From: an uncultured Lachnospiraceae bacterium
GTDB taxonomy: Bacteria > Bacillota > Clostridia > Lachnospirales > Lachnospiraceae
Direction: 5' to 3'
Assembly: GCA_947588855.1 (NCBI GenBank)
Contig: CANQBN010000003.1
Location: 1-38,884, forward strand
Length of the DNA stretch: 38,884 nt
Shown here: positions 18,938 to 27,562 of the stretch, piece after piece
Layout of the letters: each line of letters begins with the position of its first letter
Numbering within the stretch: the stretch's first letter is position 1
Made by a program: the position numbers and the translations under genes
The notes under the pieces: model-generated
Database searches by the model: none
What the model saw: the letters and a program-made list of their open reading frames with translations, nothing else
What the model was told of the DNA's origin: nothing

Positions 18938-19224
18938 ATGTGAAACGGGAAGAAATTTTGAGGTTTGACATCAATTTTGACATCATTTTTTAAAATTTAT
19001 TCTAACGATAATTCCCGAACCGGGAGCAATGACAATGACGTATTACGGGAATGGTTCATCATCTATTCATTAATAATCGGTACGGAAAATGACGGCTAAT
19101 GGAAAATGGAAACGCCCAATTCCATCTTTTCTTATGTGAATATCTGTTTCAAAAATATGCATATCCAGGATCAAAGCTAACTATAATTTGTCTACTGTCA
19201 CAACTTGTTCTCTCCATCTTCAGT

Positions 19225-20169
19225 TTACGCAGCCTTTGTATCCGGCAGATACCCCACCATATCCGTATCCCTGGAATACAGGTACGCGTGGTCTGATAGC
19301 CTGTCCTCCAGAGGCACTTGCTCCCGATTGATAGTATATATCATTCTATCCATCTCTTCCGGCACTGTCCCCTCATCATAAGGAATAAGAATGACCTCAT
19401 GGATACTGGAAGGCAGGATCACCAGATCCTTTCCCATTTCATCGGCAATGCTTTTGAGGGCATTGGGATACATGAGCGCCGCAGCCCCGCTGACCCCGGT
19501 TGCGTTGCTCAGCACATACATGGGCACTTTTTCATGCTCCGGCAGTAGAGCGTCCATGACCTCTTCCTTATATCCTTCCCCCAGATGTTCTTTTGCCATT
19601 TCCTTCAGGACCTGCCTCATGGTCTTCAGCTCTTCCGGCAGCAGTCTCGGCGTATTATACCGCGCAAGGAAGTACAGTTCATCTGCCGTCGTTCCCCACT
19701 TAACCATGTTGCAGTTGTGGATGAGCGCCTTCATCTGTCCGAAACGGCTCTCTTCCAGATAGAGGTAAAATACGATAGACAGGTCCAAATAAGGCACGGA
19801 CGGCACATCTTCCAAAAAACCTTTATTCGTGCTGGTCCGTATCAGACTGTAGACTATCCTATCCCTCAACCTGGAGAAATCATTTAAGGCGGACAGTTTC
19901 GCCTGCATAAGTGGCAGACCCTGCCCGCATATATCGGAAAGTTCTTCCGTCAGGGAATCGAAAGTCTCCCCTTCCTGGAACCGTTCATAATAATGCTCCA
20001 GATACACCATCGGGGCTACACCAGCACCCTTTTTATGAACAGATAACCCGTCCAGGACGATCCCATTGTTCTTAGGCATCTTCGCAATAATGAACTCATA
20101 ACCGCTTCCAAGCCTGTCCTGTAACTTTTTCATAACCCTTTCTTTGAATACCTCGTATGTCATGCTCAT
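19225..20169 (-). CDS. DUF5688-like protein
   Basis: 314 aa; MTYEVFKERVMKKLQDRLG..., ...NATGVSGAAALMYPNALKSIADEMGKDLVILPSSIHEVILIP; accessory-element type protein. Confidence 0.65.
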   Translation of the reverse strand: MSMTYEVFKERVMKKLQDRLGSGYEFIIAKMPKNNGIVLDGLSVHKKGAGVAPMVYLEHYYERFQEGETFDSLTEELSDICGQGLPLMQAKLSALNDFSRLRDRIVYSLIRTSTNKGFLEDVPSVPYLDLSIVFYLYLEESRFGQMKALIHNCNMVKWGTTADELYFLARYNTPRLLPEELKTMRQVLKEMAKEHLGEGYKEEVMDALLPEHEKVPMYVLSNATGVSGAAALMYPNALKSIADEMGKDLVILPSSIHEVILIPYDEGTVPEEMDRMIYTINREQVPLEDRLSDHAYLYSRDTDMVGYLPDTKAA

Positions 20170-20247
20170 ATCATCATTCCTCTCTCTTTATCCACTTAAT
20201 GGTTTCCTGACCTCAGCCGCCTTTTCAAACCCGGCTTAGGTTCATTC

Positions 20248-20628
20248 CTATATCGCCTTACCGCAGTAAGGACAGCTCTTTTTATAGCTTCCCATGCCAT
20301 AAAAGACCAGCTTTCCGCAGCCTCCGCATTCGACCCATTCCTTTTCCAGGAGCCATTCGTCAAGGAGTGTCTCCGGCTTCTGCCAGCAGCACTCTTCAAA
20401 CAGGATATCAGCACATTCCTTCTGGCTCCCGCATATCTCCAGGAACTCTTCGGCAGTGTACACGTAGTCAAATAGTTCAGGGACATAGCAGGGATCCTGC
20501 GGCCGGTTGTTGTAAGCATCCCAGCTCTTAAAGATATATCCCTGCCCGGAATCACCCCTGTCCAGCTCAACGATTTCTCCGTTCGGCCCAGTCCTGCAGG
20601 TCCCGATATCCTCCGGCAGTGTATCCAT
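20248..20628 (-). CDS. Hypothetical protein with C-terminal zinc ribbon
   Basis: WVECGGCGKLVFYGMGSYKKSCPYCGKAI; start MDTLPEDIG chosen inside ORF 20248..20670. Confidence 0.6.
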   Translation of the reverse strand: MDTLPEDIGTCRTGPNGEIVELDRGDSGQGYIFKSWDAYNNRPQDPCYVPELFDYVYTAEEFLEICGSQKECADILFEECCWQKPETLLDEWLLEKEWVECGGCGKLVFYGMGSYKKSCPYCGKAI

Positions 20629-20714
20629 CTCTTTCTGCCTCCTTTCCCAGCGGCAGGAGAGAGGGGCCATTTCTTCCCGCAGCCCCTTTTACCTGCCTGA
20701 TATCCCGGCTGTAC

Positions 20715-21425
20715 TCAGGCTGCCTTCCTCCGGCTGGCCGATTTTTTAAGCCCCTTCATGGCATCCTCATAGACTTCTGATGTCATCTGGTCCGCCTCCG
20801 CAAGCCCGTATCTCTCCAGGACCTTATCCAGGGATATCCCCGTCCTTACAAGCTCTCTGTCCAGGGCAGTCTTCTGGTACGGTGTAAGGCCCCTGGGAGA
20901 CGCCTGGCCGGGAGCCGACCAGGAATATACCTCCTGCCCACGGCTGTTGACGACGGCCAGGGAAGAAACAGCCCTTTCGGCGTAATCTATGGACTTCACG
21001 CTGAAACGCTCATTGGTATGATATTTTATATCCCGGCCCTGCCCTTTCGGCTCGATCTTCACCTTTTCAGCAGAGATCCAGATGAAAGGAGCCGTGTACA
21101 GTTCCCTACCGATCCCCCAGTTGAAGCAGGCCCTCTTAAAGCTGTCGGATGCCAGCCCCTTTTCCGCGTCGGAATAGCTGGCCGTGCCGACGTCCTGCTT
21201 GGCTATCCACTGGCCTTTCTCCTTATCCCATATCTCCACGGTGCAGTACAGGCTTCCTCCAATCTGCTGATGGCTCCGTTTCCAGTTCAGCACTCCATAA
21301 ACCTCGTCCAATATCTTCTGGTCCACCCTAGCATCCTTATACAGCAGCAGCGATAAGCCTCTCTCATTAATGGTTCCTACTCTGCACTCAATCTCATCAG
21401 CACGCAATGTCCTGATCGTGTCCAT
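20715..21425 (-). CDS. Rad52/Sak-like single-strand annealing recombinase
   Basis: Motif DVGTASYSDAEKGLASDSFKRACFNWGIGRELY resembles Rad52/Sak family core; near YqaJ-like exonuclease. Confidence 0.7.
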   Translation of the reverse strand: MDTIRTLRADEIECRVGTINERGLSLLLYKDARVDQKILDEVYGVLNWKRSHQQIGGSLYCTVEIWDKEKGQWIAKQDVGTASYSDAEKGLASDSFKRACFNWGIGRELYTAPFIWISAEKVKIEPKGQGRDIKYHTNERFSVKSIDYAERAVSSLAVVNSRGQEVYSWSAPGQASPRGLTPYQKTALDRELVRTGISLDKVLERYGLAEADQMTSEVYEDAMKGLKKSASRRKAA

Positions 21426-21765
21426 GATACCTCCTCCTCTCCTTAGCCGCTTCCCTGTTCTCTTCCAGTAGAGCTTCCATGATGCCGTCGATCCCCTCCC
21501 ATGTGGTATAATTCAGGGCCTCATATTTCAGATAGGTTTCCCAGAGGGTATAGATCGGCCTCCTGCTCGTATAGAGCAGGGCGTAATACCTCATGGGTAT
21601 CTTTTCGTTGTAATCGAAATACTCCTTTAAGCAGCAGTAGAAATGGATCCTGCCGCATTCCTCCCATACCTCCGTCTGGGGCTTCCTGCACATGGAGGCA
21701 TGGAACCTCCGGAAATCCTTCCGCACCGCCCGGTCCACTGACCTTTTTAAGTCTGTCTGTATCAT
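21397..21765 (-). CDS. Hypothetical protein in recombination module
   Basis: 122-aa ORF co-directional and overlapping neighbour; no recognised motif. Confidence 0.5.
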   Translation of the reverse strand: MIQTDLKRSVDRAVRKDFRRFHASMCRKPQTEVWEECGRIHFYCCLKEYFDYNEKIPMRYYALLYTSRRPIYTLWETYLKYEALNYTTWEGIDGIMEALLEENREAAKERRRYHGHDQDIAC

Positions 21766-21780
21766 GTCCTCTCCTTTCCC

Positions 21781-22833
21781 CTATGCCGCCTCTTTCTGTT
21801 CCTGTACCGCACGGACCGCAAAACGCCTGGAACTGGTGGTATTGGAGAACTCCCGGTATATCTCAGGACGTTCCCTTTTCAGTCGTTTCGTATCGACACG
21901 TGACGTCTCTACGCTGCTCCAGGATATCCTGTAGCCGTCCGTATAGGCGTCCTCATGGTCGCCCATATACAGCTTGATCTCCTGCTCGATCTGTTTCCGC
22001 TCCCTCTCCAGTTCCTCCGCCTGGGCTATGATATCCTCCCTGTGCCTCAGCTTTTCGTCAAAGCCGACCAGGGGCACAGCCATGGCTTTCCTGGAGATAT
22101 GGAAATACTGTTCCAGTATCTCATCACAGGCTTTAGAGCCGTCAGGGTCCGGCATGACGCGGGGCAGCACGTTCCGGTACCAGAAAGCCTCCTCTAGCCG
22201 GATAAGGCTGTGAATAGTCGTATCATCCCATTCGATCTTAGCAAACTTAAATTCCGTTCCTAAGATAACGACAGCGATATACCATGTCCTCTTTCCAGTG
22301 ACTGCCATGTAATGGTAGCACTGCATCAGATAATGGAGAGGGATCTTCCCGTCCTTCCATTTATCCGCGCTGTAGGCGCTGGCGGTCTTGCATTCCAGCC
22401 CGGCGTCCGCCCCCATGACCAGCCTGTCCACATCGGCGATCATGAACGGGTGTTCCTTGCTCCGGTACATCATGTTGGAGCGGCGCACCTTAAACCCGGT
22501 GGCCTCACAGAACCGCCTGGCCACATACTCTTCCAGGTCACGGCCCTGCCGGAGCTGTTCCCCTTCCCGTTCCTCAGTCTCATCCGTGGTCTTGCTCATG
22601 TAGACGCTCATGGCGCCGGAATAAGGGTTCAAACCGCAGATGGCCCCTGCGTCAGAGCCCCCTATGCCGGTCTTCCGAAGACGCAGCCATTCCTCCCGGC
22701 TCATGCCGGCTGTAGGTGTCATCTCATAGGTTCCTGACCTCTGCCTGTCAACCGCTGGTTCTCCAAAGCGTCTGCCATTCCCAGTCGTATCAGTCATATC
22801 ACGGCCTCTCATCTTATCGTCATTCATTCTCAT
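21781..22833 (-). CDS. YqaJ-like viral recombinase/exonuclease
   Basis: REEWLRLRKTGIGGSDAGAICGLNPY..., ADVDRLVMGADAGLECKTASAY..., HYLMQCYHYMAVTGKRTWYIAV. Confidence 0.88.
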   Translation of the reverse strand: MRMNDDKMRGRDMTDTTGNGRRFGEPAVDRQRSGTYEMTPTAGMSREEWLRLRKTGIGGSDAGAICGLNPYSGAMSVYMSKTTDETEEREGEQLRQGRDLEEYVARRFCEATGFKVRRSNMMYRSKEHPFMIADVDRLVMGADAGLECKTASAYSADKWKDGKIPLHYLMQCYHYMAVTGKRTWYIAVVILGTEFKFAKIEWDDTTIHSLIRLEEAFWYRNVLPRVMPDPDGSKACDEILEQYFHISRKAMAVPLVGFDEKLRHREDIIAQAEELERERKQIEQEIKLYMGDHEDAYTDGYRISWSSVETSRVDTKRLKRERPEIYREFSNTTSSRRFAVRAVQEQKEAA

Positions 22834-22853
22834 CTGATGTCCTTTCCAGACAC

Positions 22854-22886
22854 GAAAAAGGGGGCACCCCGTCCGAGTGCCCCTTA
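22854..22886 (-). terminator. Intrinsic terminator
   Basis: Minus strand AAGGGGCACTCGGACGGGGTGCCCCCTTTTTC: GGGGCAC/GTGCCCC stem and T-rich tail. Confidence 0.7.
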
Positions 22887-22895
22887 ACCGTATCC

Positions 22896-23096
22896 TTATA
22901 ATATGATATCTACCCCGTCATCAAACTCCATGTACAGGCCATATTCATGTTCCGCGATATAGTTCCACAGCCTGTCCATGCTTCCAAACTCCGCAAGGCT
23001 GCTTTCAAGACGCTCCCCGATCTCCTCCAGACGGTGCTTCCTCTCAAACATTCCCTGCAGGTAGACAGCGATCTCTTCCAGTCCCATACCGCTCAT
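22896..23096 (-). CDS. Small acidic hypothetical protein
   Basis: 66 aa, 4-bp overlap with upstream DUF932-like gene stop. Confidence 0.5.
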   Translation of the reverse strand: MSGMGLEEIAVYLQGMFERKHRLEEIGERLESSLAEFGSMDRLWNYIAEHEYGLYMEFDDGVDIIL

Positions 23097-24025
23097 GCTG
23101 CCATTGCCAGATCATAAGCCTTATCGATCAGGGCGTTGCCGTCCACCGTCCTCGCGAAAAGGCTCTCCCTGTAATTGGCACGCTCCTTCAGCGGCTTCGC
23201 ATGGGTGGCAAAATCCGATACTGCATTCACAAAACGGTAGGCATTCTTTCCCACATGCTGAAGGTCGGGAGCTTCTCTGTAACGGGTCAGGACGTCCTCC
23301 TTCATACGGACGATGTTCTTCCGCTGCTGCTCCGTAGCATTATCCAGGAGCGGGAACAGGGCGTCGAGATAATCCAACACCTGATGGTCTGACAGCTTCT
23401 GATGGTTTAACCTGTCGATAGCCTTTCCCAGTTCAGCCATGTACTGTTCTGCATACAGCAGGGTTTCCCGGGCATTCTGGAGCTTCCCCCGGATATCACC
23501 GGTATGGTGGGTGGCCCAGCTCCTTTTAGCTGTCGCCAGGGCCAGGTTAAGGGTGTTCTGACAGACCACCCTGACAGGTGTCATAGCCGCCTTGATTGAG
23601 CCGCTTCCGTCATGGCTGTTCATAAAGACCAGGTAAGGCGTGATCTCATCACCGCTGATGATGTAGCGCTGGGGAAGCCGTGCCAGGAGCCAGGTACGCC
23701 TGCCGTTCTGCAGGCTCCCGGCCGTCTCATAAGTAACGCCCTCGCCCAACAGTTCATCTGTAAAAGCGAAGGCGTCCTCATTCTGGACTACCCTGTAACG
23801 GTCCGTGACGATACCAAGGACCTGCCCGTCGGTATCACGGACATTGGCCTTGAATCCGTGGATAGGGAAACCCTCGTCTGTCATGACGGGCCTCTGGACC
23901 ACCTGCCAGTTCAATCCGGCAAGCCTTAAAGCTTCTCTTGAATCGGGAGCCTCCATCACCATAGTACCAAGGCCGTGCCAGGGTCTTTCCCTGTGATAAA
24001 ACATGGTTTCAACTGCTGCTGACAT
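23093..24025 (-). CDS. DUF932-like protein
   Basis: MSAAVETMFYHRERPWHGLGTMVMEAPDSREALRLAGLNWQVVQRP...; AGGAGG upstream of ATG at 24025. Confidence 0.82.
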   Translation of the reverse strand: MSAAVETMFYHRERPWHGLGTMVMEAPDSREALRLAGLNWQVVQRPVMTDEGFPIHGFKANVRDTDGQVLGIVTDRYRVVQNEDAFAFTDELLGEGVTYETAGSLQNGRRTWLLARLPQRYIISGDEITPYLVFMNSHDGSGSIKAAMTPVRVVCQNTLNLALATAKRSWATHHTGDIRGKLQNARETLLYAEQYMAELGKAIDRLNHQKLSDHQVLDYLDALFPLLDNATEQQRKNIVRMKEDVLTRYREAPDLQHVGKNAYRFVNAVSDFATHAKPLKERANYRESLFARTVDGNALIDKAYDLAMAA

Positions 24026-24071
24026 AATTTTCTTCCTCCTTCTATATTTTTTCATTACGCTCCTAATGCAG

Positions 24072-24108
24072 AAACAGAAAACCCAGCCAGTTTAAACCGG
24101 CCGGGTTT
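24072..24108 (-). terminator. Terminator-like hairpin between the 27-aa ORF and the DUF932-like gene
   Basis: Minus strand AACCCGGCCGGTTTAAACTGGCTGGGTTTTCTGTTTCTG. Confidence 0.55.
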
Positions 24109-24110
24109 GT

Positions 24111-24194
24111 TCATACATCTTTTCCTTTTTCCATAATTTCCAGTATATGGTTGAGGATTTTAAGGATAACTGTGAGAATCTCTTGTTTCAACAT
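24111..24194 (-). CDS. 27-aa hydrophobic/amphipathic small peptide
   Basis: MLKQEILTVILKILNHILEIMEKGKDV; preceded by AAGGAGGTGAATT; RBS lies in loop of a 19-bp inverted repeat. Confidence 0.5.
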   Translation of the reverse strand: MLKQEILTVILKILNHILEIMEKGKDV

Positions 24195-24228
24195 AATTCA
24201 CCTCCTTGTAAGATATTCTCACAGTTAT
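24166..24228 (-). repeat. Inverted repeat (19-bp arms, 18/19) enclosing RBS/start of 27-aa ORF
   Basis: ATAACTGTGAGAATCTCTT (24166-24184) vs AAGATATTCTCACAGTTAT (24210-24228). Confidence 0.85.
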
Positions 24229-24264
24229 AATATATAATCATGAATTCTGATTTTGAAACTCAAC

Positions 24265-24441
24265 CTACGGTTTCAGCCGATCCAGCGGCTGGTCTTTTTT
24301 CTTTTTAATCATAAATGGCAGGATCGGTATACCTATCTTTTGCTCCCTGCAATGCGGACAAAATATCTTACCAATATCCGGATTAAAACTATATGTCCTT
24401 CCGCAACAGGGACATCTGCGTTTTTCAGGCAGTAATGACAT
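24265..24441 (-). CDS. Small zinc-ribbon protein (58 aa)
   Basis: MSLLPEKRRCPCCGRTYSFNPDIGKIFCPHCREQKIGIPILPFMIKKKKDQPLDRLKP; two CxxC pairs. Confidence 0.55.
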   Translation of the reverse strand: MSLLPEKRRCPCCGRTYSFNPDIGKIFCPHCREQKIGIPILPFMIKKKKDQPLDRLKP

Positions 24442-24457
24442 TTTAATTCCCCCATCC

Positions 24458-24646
24458 TTATTTCCCCAAAAGCAGCTGGATCAACGCAATGGGAATCAAG
24501 AGCCACCCCAGAAAGAGTGCAACGATCACTTTCTGCACAAAGAATTTCCCGCTATCGGATACCAAATATACTCTTTTGGAATACCAGACTTTATTGGCAG
24601 CCATATAACCAAGAATAAGATACACTAATAATACAAACGTCTCCAT
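24458..24646 (-). CDS. Small membrane protein
   Basis: 62 aa with two hydrophobic segments. Confidence 0.5.
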   Translation of the reverse strand: METFVLLVYLILGYMAANKVWYSKRVYLVSDSGKFFVQKVIVALFLGWLLIPIALIQLLLGK

Positions 24647-24688
24647 CTTTTATCTCCTTGTCCTTTTAGTATTTTATAAAATTGCCTA

Positions 24689-25981
24689 TCAGTACCATGA
24701 ATCAATATATTCCTGAATGAAATTTACATTTTCCTTTTCGATCTCGCTGAGGACAGATTCATCAAACTGTTCCGGAGCTATCGTCCCCGTATACCAGTTT
24801 TTCGAATTAAAATAAGCGTCCAGATCAGCCGACGCGAACTGTCTTCCATGTCTGGCATAAATCTCATTTTTCGCATACCGCAAGAATGCTGTTGTTCCTA
24901 TATGGGACAGGTCTTCTTGTGTCAGCAGCCGTTTATCACTGTCAGGGATAATGTAGCTGTTAGGAAAATCCAGTCCCGCGATTATTGACGGATCATATGG
25001 CTCCGTAAGATAATAATAGCCTTCCAGATAACTGCTCATAGATGACCCATCTTCACCAGCCTTCGCTATATACAGGCCTCCGTCAGTAAATGTTACAATG
25101 CAGGAGAGGAGATTGCCGCTGACCGTGTAATCCCCCGTATCATTCTCCTGACAATCCCAGGCTTCATAAGCATACAGACCATGACCGCCATATCCTGTAC
25201 ATTCAACGGATATGTAACCCTGGCCAAAATTTACATCTGCCGTACATACGGCATCAATACCATTGTCATATACGTAGATGCCGTCAATTCTCATACCCGG
25301 CAGGTAACTGCCGACAGCCGCAGCCGATATATCGGATTTTTCTTGTGATACTTCTTCCTCAGCGAAGAGTTCTTCTGTCTGCTCTGAATCCATGTCCATA
25401 GTCTCATCTGCCATTTCGATATCCGAGTACAGTTCCGCATAAGAGGCTCCTCCGCTCATTTCAAACAGGATCATGGAAACCTTACTGTCTTCCAGAGTGA
25501 TCGTTGCCGCCCGGTCACCTCCTGCCGCCTGGTCGTCTGTAACCGCATATACAACAGCATCCGCATCTTCATACACCAGTGCCATACCATTCCCGGTGAA
25601 TTGTTTTCCGTCGTTAAAAATATCAAAACTATCACCGATTCCTGCTCCATAGAGATTATAAGGTTCTTCTGTTGCTGTCACGGAAAATAATCTTCCCTCT
25701 GCATCAAACATAACGTCCAACCCCTCTGCCGTAAATCGCTGGCCATCTGCCGAACAGTCCAGCAATCCCTTATCGGCCATCTTCTCTGCTCCATCCATCC
25801 CGATCGCGACAAATTCCGAGATGTCTCCACTGTCTGAAAAACGTCTGATCGCCTCGTCTGTGATGGTATCCTGCGATCTTGTTTCCTTTTCTCCTGAACA
25901 TCCCGCAGCAATCAGCATAACTGCAGCGAGCAGCAGCAAAACCTTCACTTTTTTCTTTCTGCTACATTTTCTGTTTCTCAT
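24689..25981 (-). CDS. Lipoprotein with C-terminal YARHG domain
   Basis: Lipobox LIAAGCSGE; LRYAKNEIYARHGRQFASADLDAYFNSKNWYTGTI. Confidence 0.85.
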   Translation of the reverse strand: MRNRKCSRKKKVKVLLLLAAVMLIAAGCSGEKETRSQDTITDEAIRRFSDSGDISEFVAIGMDGAEKMADKGLLDCSADGQRFTAEGLDVMFDAEGRLFSVTATEEPYNLYGAGIGDSFDIFNDGKQFTGNGMALVYEDADAVVYAVTDDQAAGGDRAATITLEDSKVSMILFEMSGGASYAELYSDIEMADETMDMDSEQTEELFAEEEVSQEKSDISAAAVGSYLPGMRIDGIYVYDNGIDAVCTADVNFGQGYISVECTGYGGHGLYAYEAWDCQENDTGDYTVSGNLLSCIVTFTDGGLYIAKAGEDGSSMSSYLEGYYYLTEPYDPSIIAGLDFPNSYIIPDSDKRLLTQEDLSHIGTTAFLRYAKNEIYARHGRQFASADLDAYFNSKNWYTGTIAPEQFDESVLSEIEKENVNFIQEYIDSWY

Positions 25982-26084
25982 AGCTTCCTCCTATCGTTTG
26001 CTTTTCGCATTTTCAATGCTTGATTCCATTATAGGTTATGGCAGTGTCACTTCCTGTCATTTCCAAGAAGTTTTAAAACGGATT

Positions 26085-26252
26085 TTATTCCTCCTCACAC
26101 TCTGCATACGGCACAAGGATCGGGATCTGGTCCTGATCCCATTTGATCTGGTCACGTTCCAGTTCCAGCGCTTTTGCCTTAGCATCTTCCGCATTCAGCG
26201 CTTCAATATAAGCTGTGCCAAACTGCATAAATGTAACTTTATATTTTTTCAT
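26085..26252 (-). CDS. Small hypothetical protein (55 aa)
   Basis: MKKYKVTFMQFGTAYIEALNAEDAKAKALELERDQIKWDQDQIPILVPYAECEEE; AAGGAGGTGACAT upstream; below ORF-track cutoff. Confidence 0.6.
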   Translation of the reverse strand: MKKYKVTFMQFGTAYIEALNAEDAKAKALELERDQIKWDQDQIPILVPYAECEEE

Positions 26253-26479
26253 GTATGTCACCTCCTTTCCTTAGCGCTGGTCTTTCTGGCCTGCACTGTA
26301 CTTTAGGCGCAGAAAAGAAAGGCGGCCGGCTGAATAAGCCGACCGCTGACCTGATACTCTATTCCTTTTCTGCATCTATTGATATATTACTTAATTGAAC
26401 ACATGGACTATATAGATTCTCGATCAGACAAAATACAAAGAAAACGTCACCGGCGCGCTTTCTGCATACTGACATAATA

Positions 26480-26506
26480 AAAGCCGGTGCTCACCACCGG
26501 CTCATG
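26480..26506 (-). terminator. Intrinsic terminator downstream of XRE regulator
   Basis: Minus strand AGCCGGTGGTGAGCACCGGCTTTTATT. Confidence 0.75.
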
Positions 26507-26512
26507 TCTGCA

Positions 26513-26845
26513 TCATAATTTATCTGCTATTCTTGACACAGCTTCCATAATCATCAGATATTTTTCAAATTGTCCGATATTCGTATCCTTTTTGACTTTT
26601 GCCATTACATCAGACAGAAGTTTCCTTTCCCTGGAATCATCTCCATATAGGAGGCTGTCTACCGATACTCCCAACCCTTCTGACAATTTAACCAGCGTTT
26701 CCACACTCATCTTTTTGTCACCGCGTTCCAGATTGCCATAATAAGAACTGGTGATATCACATCTCTCGGAGGCCTCTTCCTGTGTGAGATTCAGGGCTTT
26801 TCTTGCTTCGCGTATTCTTTTTCCCAATTCCACATAGTCAACCAT
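26513..26845 (-). CDS. XRE-family helix-turn-helix regulator
   Basis: LGKRIREARKALNLTQEEASERCDITSSYYGNLERGDKKMSVETLVKLSEGLGVSVDSLL. Confidence 0.92.
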   Translation of the reverse strand: MVDYVELGKRIREARKALNLTQEEASERCDITSSYYGNLERGDKKMSVETLVKLSEGLGVSVDSLLYGDDSRERKLLSDVMAKVKKDTNIGQFEKYLMIMEAVSRIADKL

Positions 26846-26916
26846 CTGAATAACCCCCTTGATTTCATTTTACTGGACAGAATCTTTAAATGAAGTTTCT
26901 GTTTGCATTATAATTC

Positions 26917-26945
26917 TTGCCCAAAAGCATTATTCGTGGTATAGT
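26917..26945 (+). promoter_or_regulatory. Predicted sigma-A-type promoter, divergent from XRE gene
   Basis: TTGCCC (26917-26922), 17-bp spacer, TATAGT (26940-26945); followed by AAAGGAGG-ATG at 26978. Confidence 0.5.
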
Positions 26946-26977
26946 AATGATATCAGCTATTCAAAGGAGGAATTGCT

Positions 26978-27320
26978 ATGTCAACAAACACTGTTACAAC
27001 AAAGACGATTTAAAGAGCTCTCAAAAAGACAAGATTGACGAAATTATTGTTGCCGGCAAACCGGCGAAGGACCTCATTGATGCCCAAAAGATCACCATAC
27101 TACAACTCCTCTTATGGGCGGTGCTTCTATGGGAGTGACAACAGCCGCCTTGACGCCAGTTGCCGCAACTTCCGGAATAAATATCGGGGCAATACTTTTA
27201 ATATATACACTCGGCGTAGCAGTCACTATCAACCATTTTAACGATTATAAAGTAATTGCGGAACATACAGGCGAAATCTTTCGTGTTATATGGGAAAAAA
27301 TAATAAACACTGAGTCGTAA
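26978..27320 (+). pseudogene. Small membrane-protein gene apparently interrupted by two frameshifts
   Basis: RBS+ATG at 26978 gives MSTNTVTTKTI*; coding-like sequence continues in a second frame (KSSQKDKIDEIIVAGKPAKDLIDAQKIT) and a third (TTPLMGGASMGVTTAALTPVAATSGINIGAILLIYTLGVAVTINHFNDYKVIAEHTGEIFRVIWEKIINTES). Confidence 0.5.
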
Positions 27321-27339
27321 GAAAGGAGCGTTTTCAAAT

Positions 27340-27510
27340 ATGTCATCTTTCGTAGATCCAAATAGCCATAATGAAAATGGTATGCCAGCCAGCCATCCGA
27401 TTATTACCGGAATTATTACAGTTGTCGGACTTCTTCTCAAGACAATAAATCACTCTACTGATGATCCATTGCTAAAGGGTGAAGATCCTAAAAAGTACAT
27501 AGATTATTAG
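27340..27510 (+). CDS. 56-aa small membrane-associated protein
   Basis: MSSFVDPNSHNENGMPASHPIITGIITVVGLLLKTINHSTDDPLLKGEDPKKYIDY; GAAAGGAG upstream; below ORF-track cutoff. Confidence 0.6.
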   Translation: MSSFVDPNSHNENGMPASHPIITGIITVVGLLLKTINHSTDDPLLKGEDPKKYIDY

Positions 27511-27562
27511 ATTCGTCGAATGACTGCTACGCCATTCATAATAAAAAGGGGATGCTCTTTCT

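Noticed and set aside
20196-20570. 124-aa minus-strand ORF
   Set aside because: Overlaps in a different frame the zinc-ribbon ORF 20248..20628, which has CxxC motifs and is the better coding candidate.
27005-27015. TTTAAAG slippery heptamer as a programmed -1 frameshift site
   Set aside because: It is phased with the downstream frame, not the initiating frame, and no heptamer was seen at the second frame change.
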